A DNA stretch of 64,000 nt from Streptomyces toyocaensis (GCF_000725125.1 NZ_JFCB01000030.1:24238-88237), one strand, 5' to 3'; positions 37,370 to 45,629 are shown, counted from the first letter of the stretch. Numbers and translations: made by a program. The notes: generated by a model from the letters alone, not told the origin.

Positions 37370-37484
37370 CCGCTGCCGCGAGCGGCCCCGCACCGACGTG
37401 CCGCCCTGGTCCCGCACGGCCCGGTCGTCCCGGTCGCCGTGCGGGGCCGAGGCGTTCGCCGTACCAGAAAGTGAGCCACTGCCC

Positions 37485-38582
37485 GTGTCCGCAGTCTCCG
37501 ACCGGTTGCCCACCTTCCCCTGGGACAAGCTGGAGCCGTACAAGAAGACGGCCGCCGCGCACCCCGACGGCATCGTCGACCTCTCGGTCGGCACGCCCGT
37601 CGACCCGGTGCCCGAGCCGGTCCAGAAGGCCCTGATCGCCGCGGCGGACTCGCCGGGCTATCCCACGGTCTGGGGCACGCCGGAACTGCGCGACGCGATC
37701 ACCCGCTGGGTGGAGCGCCGGCTGGGCGCCCGCGAGGTCACCCACCGGCACGTCCTGCCGGTCGTCGGTTCCAAGGAACTGGTCGCCTGGCTGCCCACCC
37801 AGCTCGGGCTCGGCCCCGGCGACAAGGTCGCCTTCCCACGCCTGGCCTACCCGACGTACGAGGTCGGCGCCCGTCTCGCCCGCGCCGGGTACGAGGCCTA
37901 CGACGACCCGACCGAGCTGGACCCGGCGGGCCTGAAGCTGCTCTGGCTGAACTCGCCGTCCAACCCGACGGGCCGGGTGCTCTCCACGGCGGAACTCGCC
38001 CGGATCGTGGCCTGGGCCCGCGAGCACGGCGTCCTCGTCCTCTCCGACGAGTGCTACATCGAGCTCGGCTGGGAGGCCGACCCGGTCTCCGTGCTGCACC
38101 CCGATGTCAACGGCGGGTCCTACGACGGCATCGTCTCGGTCCACTCCCTGTCCAAGCGGTCCAACCTCGCCGGCTACCGCGCCGCCTTCCTGGCCGGTGA
38201 CCCGGCGGTCCTCGGCCCGCTGCTGGAGATCCGCAAGCACGGCGGGATGATGACCCCCGCGCCGACGCAGGCGGCCGTGGTGGCGGCCCTGGGCGACGAC
38301 GAGCACGTCCGCGTCCAGCGGGAGCGGTACGCGGCCCGCCGCACGGCCCTGCGCGACGCGCTGCTCGCCCACGGCTTCCGCATCGAGCACAGTGAGGCGA
38401 GCCTCTACCTGTGGGCCACGCGGGACGAGTCCTGCTGGACCACGGTCGCCCACCTCGCCGACCGGGGCATCCTGGTGGCCCCCGGCGACTTCTACGGCCC
38501 GGCGGGTCACCACTTCGTCCGCGTGGCCCTGACGGCGACGGACGACCGGGTCCGGGCAGCGGTGACCCGCCTGACCACCTGA
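37485..38582 (+). CDS. dapC: Succinyldiaminopimelate aminotransferase, actinobacterial DapC type
   Basis: 365 residues of fold-type I aminotransferase class I/II. The PLP lysine is Lys224 in HSLSKRSNLAGYR; NSPSNPTG and DECYIEL are the cofactor-binding motifs. It should convert N-succinyl-2-amino-6-ketopimelate to N-succinyl-diaminopimelate using glutamate, a lysine/peptidoglycan precursor step. GTG 37485 begins the family N-terminus (DRLPTFPWDKLEPYK). Proximity to dapE at 40255 supports the assignment, although the gene order in between is not an operon. Confidence 0.85.
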   Translation: MSAVSDRLPTFPWDKLEPYKKTAAAHPDGIVDLSVGTPVDPVPEPVQKALIAAADSPGYPTVWGTPELRDAITRWVERRLGAREVTHRHVLPVVGSKELVAWLPTQLGLGPGDKVAFPRLAYPTYEVGARLARAGYEAYDDPTELDPAGLKLLWLNSPSNPTGRVLSTAELARIVAWAREHGVLVLSDECYIELGWEADPVSVLHPDVNGGSYDGIVSVHSLSKRSNLAGYRAAFLAGDPAVLGPLLEIRKHGGMMTPAPTQAAVVAALGDDEHVRVQRERYAARRTALRDALLAHGFRIEHSEASLYLWATRDESCWTTVAHLADRGILVAPGDFYGPAGHHFVRVALTATDDRVRAAVTRLTT

Positions 38583-38594
38583 CCCGGACCACCA

Positions 38595-38629
38595 CGACGG
38601 GGCCCGGGGAAACACCCCGGACCCCGTCG
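38595..38629. terminator. Terminator after dapC
   Basis: 15-position stem (38595-38609 with 38615-38629, one mismatch) around AAACA or a similar five-base loop, 13 bases past the dapC stop and before the opposite-strand gene. Confidence 0.75.
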
Positions 38630-38655
38630 CCGTACAGCCGGCCGCAGGCCGGGCC

Positions 38656-38997
38656 TCAGCCGAGCGGCAGCCCCTTGACCGGCAGGTTCTTCCCCGCCAC
38701 GCCGCCCTTCGCCAGCGAGTCCGTCGGCAGCTCCTTCACCACCGGCACGGCCTTCTTCACGGTCGTGCCCGCGGCCGGCGCCACCTGGCCCGCGTCGGGC
38801 GTGGTCTTGCCGACACCCTTCGCCACGTTGTCCACGGCACCGCCGGTCGCGCCGTCCAGGGCGCTCACTCCGAGGTTCGGGGCGGCGGGCAGCTCCGGAG
38901 CCGCGCTCGCGGAACCGGCCGCACCGACCCCGGCGGCCGCTCCCGCAGCGACGAGCAGCGCGGCACGGGCGATCCGACGGGTCAGGGGGAGGGACAT
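38656..38997 (-). CDS. Small secreted protein, 113 residues
   Basis: A clear Sec signal peptide: MSLPLTRRIARAALLVAAGA with basic n-region, an Ala-rich core, and a likely cleavage after SASA at about residue 32. The mature part (about 80 residues) is rich in Ala, Val, Pro and Lys, lacks cysteine, and shows no known domain (NLGVSALDGATGGAVDN, LPTDSLAKGGVAGKNLPVKGLP). GAAGGAGC precedes ATG 38997 at good spacing. Such proteins are common in Streptomyces, often labelled only as secreted; function is unknown. Confidence 0.7.
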   Translation of the reverse strand: MSLPLTRRIARAALLVAAGAAAGVGAAGSASAAPELPAAPNLGVSALDGATGGAVDNVAKGVGKTTPDAGQVAPAAGTTVKKAVPVVKELPTDSLAKGGVAGKNLPVKGLPLG

Positions 38998-39188
38998 GGT
39001 GCTCCTTCGACGGCAGAGAACGATGAGGTGTCCGGCCGCCCGGAGAGCGATCCACTGGCTGTCGACCGCCGGGCTCGGACGCAGTGACTACCGCTCGACC
39101 GCCGGGAAGGTTGCGGCGTGACGACGTAAAGAGTTGGCAATGCGTCGCATTATCGGCCGCGTACAACGCCTGCGGGTGAGCCCCCGTA

Positions 39189-40172
39189 CTACTGAGCGGT
39201 GGTGATCCGGACCGCTCCCGCGCCGCCGTCGCCCGTGTCCGCGGACCCCTTGCCGTCGGACGGCCGCCACTGGCTGTCGGTGTTCCCGGCGGTCCACTCC
39301 CGCCCCGCGTACGCCACATGCTCTATGTGCAGCTCGGAGGCGTTGGCCACGGCCCAGTGGGCCAGCTGCCAGCCCCGCGCCCCGGCACTCCGCCCGGCGC
39401 CGGCCCCGGGGGCGACCGGCACCGTCACCGTCCGCCCGTCGGAAGCACCGGTGCCGGCGACGTCCGCGGCCGGCGGCGACGCCGGGCCGTCCACCTCCGC
39501 TCCGGCCGGCTCCAGCGTGTCCCGCCCGAAGTCCCGGGCCAGCGCGGACCGTACCGCGTCCGCGCCCGACGCCCGGGTCGCCGCGGGACGGCCCTCGCAG
39601 GTCAGCGTGGCCGCCGAACGCCCGGTGAGCGCGGCGGCCAGCAGCGTGGCGTCCGGTTCGTGCTTGGCGTACGCCTGGGGGAAGCCGCTGCGCTGCACCC
39701 GCTGCGCGGCGACCGTGAGCGGCAGCCGGGTGTAGCCCGGCACCTCCTCCAGGTGCTCGTAGAACTTCCCCGCCGCGTACGCCGGGTCCATGATCTCCTC
39801 CGGCGTGCCCCAGCCCTGCGAGGGACGCTGCTGGAACAGCCCCAGGGAGTCGCGGTCGCCGTAGTCGATGTTGCGCAGCGCCGACTCCTGCAGCGCGGTC
39901 GCCAGCGCGATCGTCACGGCCCGCTCGGGCAGCTCGCGTGCCGTGCCCACGGCGGTGATCGTCGCCGCGTTCACCGCCTGCTCCGGCGTGAACTCGTACG
40001 TCGCACCGTCGTCCTTGCCGGAGACGACCTTGCAGCCCGGACCACCGGTGCCCCCGGTGTCGTACTGCACGACGACGTATCCGGCGACCGCGGACAGCAC
40101 CACAAGACCCGCGCTCCAGCGGATCAGACGGCCGCGACGCGTGCGCTGGGAAGGAAGGGACGGCTCTGGCAC
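39189..40172 (-). CDS. Lysozyme-like (transglycosylase-fold) membrane-anchored protein
   Basis: 327 residues. One helix near the N-terminus (LIRWSAGLVVLSAVAGYVVV) anchors or exports the protein. Residues 85-150 resemble the goose-lysozyme/transglycosylase core: ALQESAL with Glu96 as the likely catalytic acid, then SLGLFQQRPSQGWG and AAGKFYEHL. The remainder is an Ala/Pro-rich linker and a small beta-rich C-terminal piece (AHWAVANASELHIEHVAY). Streptomyces annotations often call such proteins heavy-metal transporters, which the sequence does not support. GTG 40172 is preferred over the longer frame because a TACCTT box stands six bases before it. It is divergent from dapE. Confidence 0.72.
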   Translation of the reverse strand: MPEPSLPSQRTRRGRLIRWSAGLVVLSAVAGYVVVQYDTGGTGGPGCKVVSGKDDGATYEFTPEQAVNAATITAVGTARELPERAVTIALATALQESALRNIDYGDRDSLGLFQQRPSQGWGTPEEIMDPAYAAGKFYEHLEEVPGYTRLPLTVAAQRVQRSGFPQAYAKHEPDATLLAAALTGRSAATLTCEGRPAATRASGADAVRSALARDFGRDTLEPAGAEVDGPASPPAADVAGTGASDGRTVTVPVAPGAGAGRSAGARGWQLAHWAVANASELHIEHVAYAGREWTAGNTDSQWRPSDGKGSADTGDGGAGAVRITTAQ

Positions 40173-40178
40173 GCGTAC

Positions 40179-40184
40179 AAGGTA
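40179..40184 (-). promoter_or_regulatory. -10 box of a leaderless promoter for the lysozyme-like gene
   Basis: On the minus strand TACCTT is six bases before GTG 40172 and no Shine-Dalgarno is present. Together with the dapE box at 40242-40247 it makes a compact divergent promoter pair. Confidence 0.45.
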
Positions 40185-40241
40185 CTGGAGAGTACGGTTC
40201 CTTGTGGGCCGGGTGCGGACAGTGGGCCGGGGCCGGGGCGT

Positions 40242-40247
40242 TAGGGT
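40242..40247 (+). promoter_or_regulatory. -10 box of a leaderless dapE promoter
   Basis: TAGGGT is seven bases before the dapE ATG. The intervening CGTCGGC is not a ribosome binding site. Confidence 0.45.
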
Positions 40248-40254
40248 CGTCGGC

Positions 40255-41334
40255 ATGGCCGACACCCCGCTTGACCTCACGCTGGACGCCGCGCGCCTGA
40301 CCGCGCAGCTCGTCGACTTCCCCTCCGTCAGCGGCACCGAGAAGCCGCTCGCGGACGCGATCGAGACCGCGCTGCGCGCCCTGCCGCACCTCACGGTCGA
40401 CCGGTACGGCAACAACGTCGTGGCCCGTACGCGGCTGGGGCGCCCGGAGAGGGTGGTCCTCGCCGGTCACATCGACACGGTCCCGATCGCGGACAACGTC
40501 CCCTCCCGGCTCGACGCCGACGGCACGCTGTGGGGCTGCGGCACCTGCGACATGAAGGCGGGCGTGGCCGTCCAGCTGCGGATCGCGGCCACGGTCCCGG
40601 CCCCGAACCGCGACCTCACGTTCGTCTTCTACGACAACGAGGAGGTCGCCGCCGACCTCAACGGCCTGAAGCACGTGTCCGAGGCGCACCCCGAATGGCT
40701 GGAGGGAGACTTCGCGGTGCTGCTGGAACCCTCCGACGGCCAGGTGGAGGGCGGCTGCCAGGGCACACTGCGGGTGCTGCTGAGGACCAGCGGCGAACGC
40801 GCCCACTCCGCGCGGAGCTGGATGGGCTCCAACGCGATCCACGCCGCCGCCCCGATCCTCGCCCGCCTGGCCGCGTACGAGCCCCGCTACCCGGTCATTG
40901 ACGGCCTGGAGTACCGCGAGGGGCTGAACGCGGTCGGCATCTCCGGGGGAGTGGCCGGCAACGTCATCCCCGACGAGTGCGTCGTCACCGTGAACTTCCG
41001 CTACGCCCCGGACCGCACCGAGGAGGAGGCACTGGCCCACGTCCGCGAGGTCTTCGCGGACTGCGGGGTGACGGAGTTCGTCGTCGACGACCACAGCGGC
41101 GCCGCGCTCCCCGGCCTGTCCCATCCGGCCGCGGCGGCCTTCATCGAGGCGGTGAGCGGCACCCCGCAGCCCAAGTACGGCTGGACGGACGTCTCCCGCT
41201 TCTCCTCGCTGGGCGTCCCGGCGGTCAACTACGGCCCCGGCAACCCCCACTTGGCACACAAGCGGGACGAGCGCGTGGACACCGCGAAGATCCTCGCGGG
41301 GGAGGAGCGGCTGCGGTCCTGGCTGACGGCCTGA
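40255..41334 (+). CDS. dapE: Succinyl-diaminopimelate desuccinylase
   Basis: 359 residues of the M20 peptidase family. It hydrolyses N-succinyl-LL-diaminopimelate to LL-DAP in the cytosol, the step feeding lysine and the LL-DAP of Streptomyces peptidoglycan. Metal ligands are visible: His in GHIDT, Asp in CGTCDMKAG, the EE pair in YDNEEV, and the C-terminal His in NPHLAHKRDE. The dimerisation domain insert (residues of about 175-290) is normal. ATG 40255 is chosen from the leaderless box and the family N-terminus. M. tuberculosis dapE occupies the corresponding place in its locus. Confidence 0.92.
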   Translation: MADTPLDLTLDAARLTAQLVDFPSVSGTEKPLADAIETALRALPHLTVDRYGNNVVARTRLGRPERVVLAGHIDTVPIADNVPSRLDADGTLWGCGTCDMKAGVAVQLRIAATVPAPNRDLTFVFYDNEEVAADLNGLKHVSEAHPEWLEGDFAVLLEPSDGQVEGGCQGTLRVLLRTSGERAHSARSWMGSNAIHAAAPILARLAAYEPRYPVIDGLEYREGLNAVGISGGVAGNVIPDECVVTVNFRYAPDRTEEEALAHVREVFADCGVTEFVVDDHSGAALPGLSHPAAAAFIEAVSGTPQPKYGWTDVSRFSSLGVPAVNYGPGNPHLAHKRDERVDTAKILAGEERLRSWLTA

Positions 41335-41348
41335 CACCACCACGCCGC

Positions 41349-41369
41349 GAGGGCGTTTGGAACGCGCTC
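41349..41369 (+). terminator. Weak hairpin after dapE
   Basis: GAGGGCGTT-TGG-AACGCGCTC: nine pairs with one mismatch, 15 bases past the stop. It is a modest terminator at best. Confidence 0.35.
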
Positions 41370-41453
41370 CCGTGGACATGCTGACGTCCCCCGCACGTAA
41401 CCCGCGTAGATCTACGCTGAGGCGGTACGACCTGGCACACGGAGGGAGCGCAC

Positions 41454-42212
41454 ATGGCTACGGGCAACCCGGAGGGGAAGCGGCGGCCGCCGGAGGAGAA
41501 GCGTCAGGGGCCGGTCCTCCGCCGGCGGGGCCAGGTGCAGGCCAGCACCAGCGACCAGCGGCTGCTGGACGAACGGGCTCCCTCCGACTGGGTGCACACC
41601 GACCCCTGGCGGGTGCTGCGCATCCAGTCGGAGTTCATCGAGGGCTTCGGCGCGCTCGCCGAACTCCCGGCCGCCATCAGCGTCTTCGGCTCGGCGCGCA
41701 CACCCGTCGGCTCCCCGGAGTACGAGGCCGGGGTCCGGCTCGGCCGGGGCCTGGTCCAGGCGGGCTTCGCCGTGATCACCGGCGGCGGCCCGGGCGCCAT
41801 GGAGGCCGCCAACAAGGGGGCGCTCGAGGCGGACGGCATGTCGATCGGCCTCGGCATCGAGCTGCCCTTCGAACAGGGGCTGAACCCCTACGTCGACATC
41901 GGCCTGAACTTCCGCTACTTCTTCGTCCGCAAGATGATGTTCGTGAAGTACGCCCAGGGCTTCGTGGTCCTGCCGGGCGGCCTCGGCACCCTGGACGAAC
42001 TGTTCGAGGCCCTGACCCTCGTCCAGACCCAGAAGGTCACCCAGTTCCCCATCGTCCTGTTCGGCACGGACTACTGGGGCGGCCTGGTCGACTGGCTGCG
42101 CCACACGGTCATCGCCCAGGGCAAGGCGGCGGAGAAGGACCTGCTCCTGTTCCACGTCACGGACGACGTGGACGAGGCGGTGGCCCTGGTCTCGAAGGAG
42201 GCGGGCCGCTAG
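41454..42212 (+). CDS. LOG-family (TIGR00730) nucleotide phosphoribohydrolase-like protein
   Basis: 252 residues. GGGPGAMEAANKGA and the hallmark PGGLGTLDELFEAL define the LOG/TIGR00730 family, whose studied members release free bases from nucleoside 5'-monophosphates (cytokinin-type or AMP). The N-terminal 30 residues are basic and polar (NPEGKRRPPEEKRQG). ATG 41454 has GGAGGGAG upstream. By position it matches M. tuberculosis Rv1205, a LOG protein studied as a cytokinin-releasing enzyme. The activity in this organism is inferred. Confidence 0.88.
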   Translation: MATGNPEGKRRPPEEKRQGPVLRRRGQVQASTSDQRLLDERAPSDWVHTDPWRVLRIQSEFIEGFGALAELPAAISVFGSARTPVGSPEYEAGVRLGRGLVQAGFAVITGGGPGAMEAANKGALEADGMSIGLGIELPFEQGLNPYVDIGLNFRYFFVRKMMFVKYAQGFVVLPGGLGTLDELFEALTLVQTQKVTQFPIVLFGTDYWGGLVDWLRHTVIAQGKAAEKDLLLFHVTDDVDEAVALVSKEAGR

Positions 42213-42275
42213 GGGTGTCTCCGGGGGCGGCGGGGCGAGGACGGTCCCCACGTCCGCCCCCCACGCCTCCTCCCG

Positions 42276-43136
42276 TTACGCCAGCCCCCTCCGGGCCACC
42301 GCCGGCGCCCGCTCACCGGCGATGGACGACACCATGTCCAGCACCTGCCGGGTCTCCGCCACCTCGTGCACCCGGTACACCTGCGCGCCCAGCCAGGCGG
42401 ACACCGCGGTCGTCGCCAGCGTCCCCACCACCCGCTCCTTGACCGGGCGGTCCAGGGTCTCCCCGACGAAGTCCTTGTTCGACAGCGACACCAGCACGGG
42501 CCACCCCGTGGCGACCATCTCGCCCAGCCGCCGCGTCGCCTCCAGGCTGTGCCGCGTGTTCTTCCCGAAGTCGTGCCCCGGATCGATCATCACCGACTCC
42601 CGCGGCACCCCCAGGGAAACCGCCCGCTCCGCCAGGCCCACGGTCACGTCCAGGATGTCGGCCACGACGTCGTCGTACTGCGCCCGGTGCGGCCGCGTCC
42701 GCGGCTCCGCGCCGCCCGCGTGGGTGCACACCAGCCCCGCGCCGTACCGTGCGGCGACCTCCGCGAGCCGCGGGTCGACCCCGCCCCACGCGTCGTTCAG
42801 CACGTCCGCGCCCGCCTCGCACACGGCCTCCCCGACCTCGTGCCGCCAGGTGTCGACGCTGATCACGACGTCGGGGAAGCGCCGCCGCACCTCGGCGACG
42901 AAGCCGACCGTCCGCCGTACCTCCTCCTCGGCCGTGACCTCCTCGCCCGGTCCGGCCTTCACCCCGCCGATGTCGATGATCGCGGCACCCTCGGCCACGG
43001 CCTGCTCCACGCGCGTGAGCGCGGGCTCGTCGCGGAACGTGGCGCCCTGGTCGTAGAAGGAGTCCGGGGTCCGGTTCACGATCGCCATGATCACCCGCTC
43101 GTGCGGTGCGAATTCCCGCTGGCCCAGCCTGAGCAT
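42276..43136 (-). CDS. Dihydropteroate synthase-like protein, FolP2 type
   Basis: 286 residues of the pterin-binding TIM barrel. The first motif reads MAIVNRTPDSFYDQGATF rather than the NVTPDSFSDGG of canonical FolP. The second is IDIGGVKAGPGEE instead of DIGGESTRPG. This variant is the FolP2 group (M. tuberculosis Rv1207), for which dihydropteroate synthase activity has been questioned. The true substrate is therefore open. ATG 43136 is chosen at the family start (LRLGQREFAPHERV). The GTG at 43229 would add a Ser/Arg/Gly-rich stretch without resemblance. Confidence 0.85.
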   Translation of the reverse strand: MLRLGQREFAPHERVIMAIVNRTPDSFYDQGATFRDEPALTRVEQAVAEGAAIIDIGGVKAGPGEEVTAEEEVRRTVGFVAEVRRRFPDVVISVDTWRHEVGEAVCEAGADVLNDAWGGVDPRLAEVAARYGAGLVCTHAGGAEPRTRPHRAQYDDVVADILDVTVGLAERAVSLGVPRESVMIDPGHDFGKNTRHSLEATRRLGEMVATGWPVLVSLSNKDFVGETLDRPVKERVVGTLATTAVSAWLGAQVYRVHEVAETRQVLDMVSSIAGERAPAVARRGLA

Positions 43137-43269
43137 CCCCTGCGACCTCTCCTCGTACGTCCGTCCCGGGCCGCCCGCGTCCGCCCGGCGGCCCCGACTG
43201 TCAGACTCGCATGGCACGATCGGAGCCACACATCCGACTCCGACTCATCCGACCGTGGGGGCCCCGGCG

Positions 43270-43632
43270 ATGGTTATGTTCCTGTTCCTGGTCGTCGCGC
43301 TCGCCGTCGTGGTGGCCGCGGTGACCCTCGCCGTGGTGGGCGGCGGCGACGACGGCCCACTGCCCGACGCCGCCCCCGAGCGCCTGGTGGACTCCCTCCC
43401 GCCGGACCGCCCGGTCAGCCGGGCGGACGTGGACGGCCTGCGCTTCCCGCTCGCCGCCCGCGGCTACCGGATGGCGGACGTGGACGACGCCCTCGGCCGG
43501 CTCGGCGCCGAACTCGCCGAGCGCGACGCCCGGATCGCCGACCTGGAGTCCGCGCTGGCCGGCGCCCGTGCCGCCGCCGCGCACCTCTCCATGGACAAGC
43601 CCGCCCGGCCCCGGGAGGACGAGCAGCCGTGA
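43270..43632 (+). CDS. Small membrane-anchored DivIVA-like coiled-coil protein
   Basis: 120 residues. An N-terminal helix (VMFLFLVVALAVVVAAVTLAVV) anchors it. The motif VDGLRFPLAARGYRMADVDDAL corresponds to the DivIVA N-terminal motif (F..a.rGYd...Vd..l). A heptad helix (LGAELAERDARIADLESAL) follows. It probably lies at the membrane facing the cytoplasm. ATG 43270 or 43276 are both possible; no strong ribosome site separates them. It overlaps tag by GTGA. M. tuberculosis Rv1209-tagA has the same pairing. A link to cell-wall growth sites is inference. Confidence 0.75.
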   Translation: MVMFLFLVVALAVVVAAVTLAVVGGGDDGPLPDAAPERLVDSLPPDRPVSRADVDGLRFPLAARGYRMADVDDALGRLGAELAERDARIADLESALAGARAAAAHLSMDKPARPREDEQP

Positions 43633-44216
43633 GCCGTGAAGCGGACGCCCCGGCCGGTCAGGACGGCCTCCCGCGCTGCCCCTGGGCCCTGTCCACCCCG
43701 GACTACGTGACCTACCACGACGAGGAGTGGGGCCGCACGGTCCACGGCGACGACGCCCTCTTCGAGCGCCTGAGCCTGGAGGCGTTCCAGTCCGGCCTGT
43801 CCTGGATCACCATCCTGCGGCGCCGCCCCGGCTTCCGCGCCGCCTTCGCCGGCTTCGAGATCGCCACGGTCGCGGAGTTCACCGGCACCGACCGCGAGCG
43901 CCTGCTGGCCGACCCCGGCATCATCCGCAACCGCGCCAAGATCGACGCGACGCTGGCCAACGCGCGCGTGCTGGCCGGGTGGGCGCCCGGCGACCTGGAC
44001 GCCCTCATCTGGTCCCACGCCCCCGACCCGGCCGGCCGCCCGGCGCCGAAGACCCTCGCCGACGTCCCCGCGGTGACCCCCGAGTCGACGGCCCTGTCCA
44101 AGGCACTGAAGAAGCGGGGCCTGCGCTTCGTCGGCCCCACCACGGCGTACGCCCTGATGCAGGCCTGCGGCCTGGTGAACGACCACCTCCGGACGTGCGT
44201 GGCGAGACGCGGCTGA
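43629..44216 (+). CDS. tag: DNA-3-methyladenine glycosylase I
   Basis: 195 residues. It removes 3-methyladenine from alkylated DNA by base excision. The family start CPWALSTPDYVTYHDEEWG contains the zinc cysteine and the first histidine region. LEAFQSGLSWITILRRRPGFRAAF and the C-terminal FVGPTTAYALMQACGLVNDH...C complete the helix-hairpin-helix fold and the zinc-snap ligands. GTG 43629 overlaps the previous stop, so the two genes are translated together. Confidence 0.93.
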   Translation: MSREADAPAGQDGLPRCPWALSTPDYVTYHDEEWGRTVHGDDALFERLSLEAFQSGLSWITILRRRPGFRAAFAGFEIATVAEFTGTDRERLLADPGIIRNRAKIDATLANARVLAGWAPGDLDALIWSHAPDPAGRPAPKTLADVPAVTPESTALSKALKKRGLRFVGPTTAYALMQACGLVNDHLRTCVARRG

Positions 44217-44257
44217 GCCGCCCGCCCCGCCCGCACGTCCACCCGTCCGGCCGGGGC

Positions 44258-45061
44258 TCAGCGGCCCAGGTACGTCGGCTTCTCCTTGTTCACGAACGCC
44301 CGCACCGCGATCGCGTGGTCCTCGGAGGAGCCCGCCCGGGTCTGCAGCTCGTCCTCCTTGTCCAGCGCCTCCGCCAGCGAGTGGCTCAGCCCGTACGCGA
44401 CGGACTCCTTCAGCGCCGCGTACGCCACCGTCGGCCCCTCGGCCAGAGCGCGGGCCACCTTCTCCGCCTCCGCGCGCAGCTCCGCCGCCGGCACCAGCCG
44501 GTTCGCGATGCCCAGCTCGTATGCCTCCTGGGCGGAGACGCTGCGCGGGAAGAGCAGCAGGTCGGTGGCGCGCCCGGGGCCGATCACCCGGGGCAGCGTC
44601 CACGAGATCCCGGAGTCCGCGGTCAGCGCCACCCCGGCGAACGACGTGTTGAACGCCGCCGTGTCCGCGACGATCCGGTAGTCCGCGGCCAGCGCGAAAC
44701 CGAACCCGGCGCCCGCCGCGACCCCGTTGACCGCCGCGACCACCGGCTTCGCGGCCCCGGCGATCGCCTTCACGATCGGGTTGTAGTGCTCGCGCACCGT
44801 GCTCATCGTCTGCCCCGTGCCGTTCTCCCGGTCGGCGGCGAGCAGCCCGATGTGCTCCTTGAGGTCCTGCCCGACGCAGAACGCCCGGTCACCGGCGGCC
44901 GTCAGCAGCACGGCCCGTACGGCGTCGTCGCCCGCGGCGGCCCGTACCGCGTCCCGGAGGGCGACCTTCGCCGCGACGTTCAGCGCGTTCATCGCCTCCG
45001 GGCGGTTCAGCGTGATCGTCGCGAGTCCGTCGCTCACCTCGTAGAGCACGGTGTCGGCCAT
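44258..45061 (-). CDS. Enoyl-CoA hydratase/isomerase family protein (PaaG/EchA-like)
   Basis: 267 residues of the crotonase fold. The oxyanion-hole segments are AFCVGQDLKEH and GVAAGAGFGFALAADYRI, followed by NTSFAGVALTADSGISWTLPR. The Asp/Ser pattern fits PaaG-type isomerases more than classical hydratases with paired glutamates. It acts on acyl-CoA in the cytosol. ATG 45061 has CGGAGGGAT; upstream frame extension to 45139 is dropped. Two inverted repeats lie in its leader (45087-45124), suggesting a dedicated repressor. Confidence 0.85.
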   Translation of the reverse strand: MADTVLYEVSDGLATITLNRPEAMNALNVAAKVALRDAVRAAAGDDAVRAVLLTAAGDRAFCVGQDLKEHIGLLAADRENGTGQTMSTVREHYNPIVKAIAGAAKPVVAAVNGVAAGAGFGFALAADYRIVADTAAFNTSFAGVALTADSGISWTLPRVIGPGRATDLLLFPRSVSAQEAYELGIANRLVPAAELRAEAEKVARALAEGPTVAYAALKESVAYGLSHSLAEALDKEDELQTRAGSSEDHAIAVRAFVNKEKPTYLGR

Positions 45062-45086
45062 GGCGTATCCCTCCGTGTCGCGGATC

Positions 45087-45110
45087 GGGGCGTACCGGTG
45101 GGTACGCCCC
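45087..45110 (-). promoter_or_regulatory. Perfect inverted repeat in the leader of the enoyl-CoA hydratase gene
   Basis: GGGGCGTACC-GGTG-GGTACGCCCC: ten perfect pairs and a four-base loop, beginning 26 bases before the start codon. It could be an mRNA hairpin or an operator. Confidence 0.5.
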
Positions 45111-45124
45111 TGTCTGCAGGACAG
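45110..45124 (-). promoter_or_regulatory. Second palindrome CTGTC-N5-GACAG next to the first
   Basis: A perfect five-base-pair dyad around TGCAG immediately upstream of the previous repeat. Its form is typical of a small dimeric repressor site. Whether it overlaps the promoter is unknown. The rest of the 378-base divergent gap 45062-45439 holds only the promoter candidate at 45293-45323. Confidence 0.4.
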
Positions 45125-45292
45125 CATGACGGAGATCACCGGCTCCGGAGCACGGCCCGCGTGTGACCTGCGTCAAACAATGCGTGTCCGATTCCGGCGC
45201 ACGGGCGAGTGCGCGACGGCGAAGTATCGCAGCCACATCGCCGAATTGAGTGGTTTTGCTCGGGCGCGTTGCCCAAGCGATGCCAACCGATG

Positions 45293-45323
45293 TTGGTCAT
45301 CGGGTCCTGCGATGCGGGATAAT
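45293..45323 (+). promoter_or_regulatory. Candidate housekeeping promoter for the DUF3117 gene
   Basis: TTGGTC (45293-45298) and GATAAT (45318-45323) are separated by 19 bases, slightly long for a sigma-70 type promoter. The -10 is close to consensus. A start near 45330 would give a leader of about 110 bases before the ATG at 45440. Confidence 0.4.
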
Positions 45324-45439
45324 GGCCTGGAAGCAATGTGTTCGATGCCGGTGGCGTGTGTCCTGCTTCAAGGACCGCAGGTGCCCTACTGGGGCTGTCG
45401 GCTGGACGGTTGAGCTGGGTTTCAGGAAGGGGAACGAGC

Positions 45440-45607
45440 ATGGCGGCCATGAAGCCGCGGACGGGTGATGGCCCGCTCGAGGTGACCAAGGAGGGGCGGG
45501 GCATCGTCATGCGCGTTCCGCTCGAAGGCGGCGGTCGGCTCGTCGTCGAGCTGACCCCGGACGAGGCCGACGCCCTCGGTGACGCGCTGAAGAAGGTCGT
45601 CGGCTGA
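45440..45607 (+). CDS. DUF3117 protein, 55 residues
   Basis: MAAMKPRTGDGPLEVTKEGR starts a short cytosolic protein that ends DEADALGDALKKVVG; it is the nearly invariant actinobacterial DUF3117 family (Rv1211 in M. tuberculosis). It has no membrane segment or catalytic signature. Function is unknown. AGGAAGGGG lies before ATG 45440. A perfect terminator follows. Its conserved place beside tag and the sigE-like locus suggests a housekeeping role. Confidence 0.9.
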   Translation: MAAMKPRTGDGPLEVTKEGRGIVMRVPLEGGGRLVVELTPDEADALGDALKKVVG

Positions 45608-45629
45608 CGCGCAAGCGACCATACCCTTT

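Noticed and set aside
43137..43229. Longer start for the FolP2-type protein
   Set aside because: The extra Ser/Arg/Gly-rich stretch is not conserved in the family and overlaps the divergent gene's promoter region.
45051..45510. Open frames on both strands in the gap before the DUF3117 gene
   Set aside because: Mixed codon bias, no ribosome sites, and they run through the palindromes and promoter candidate.
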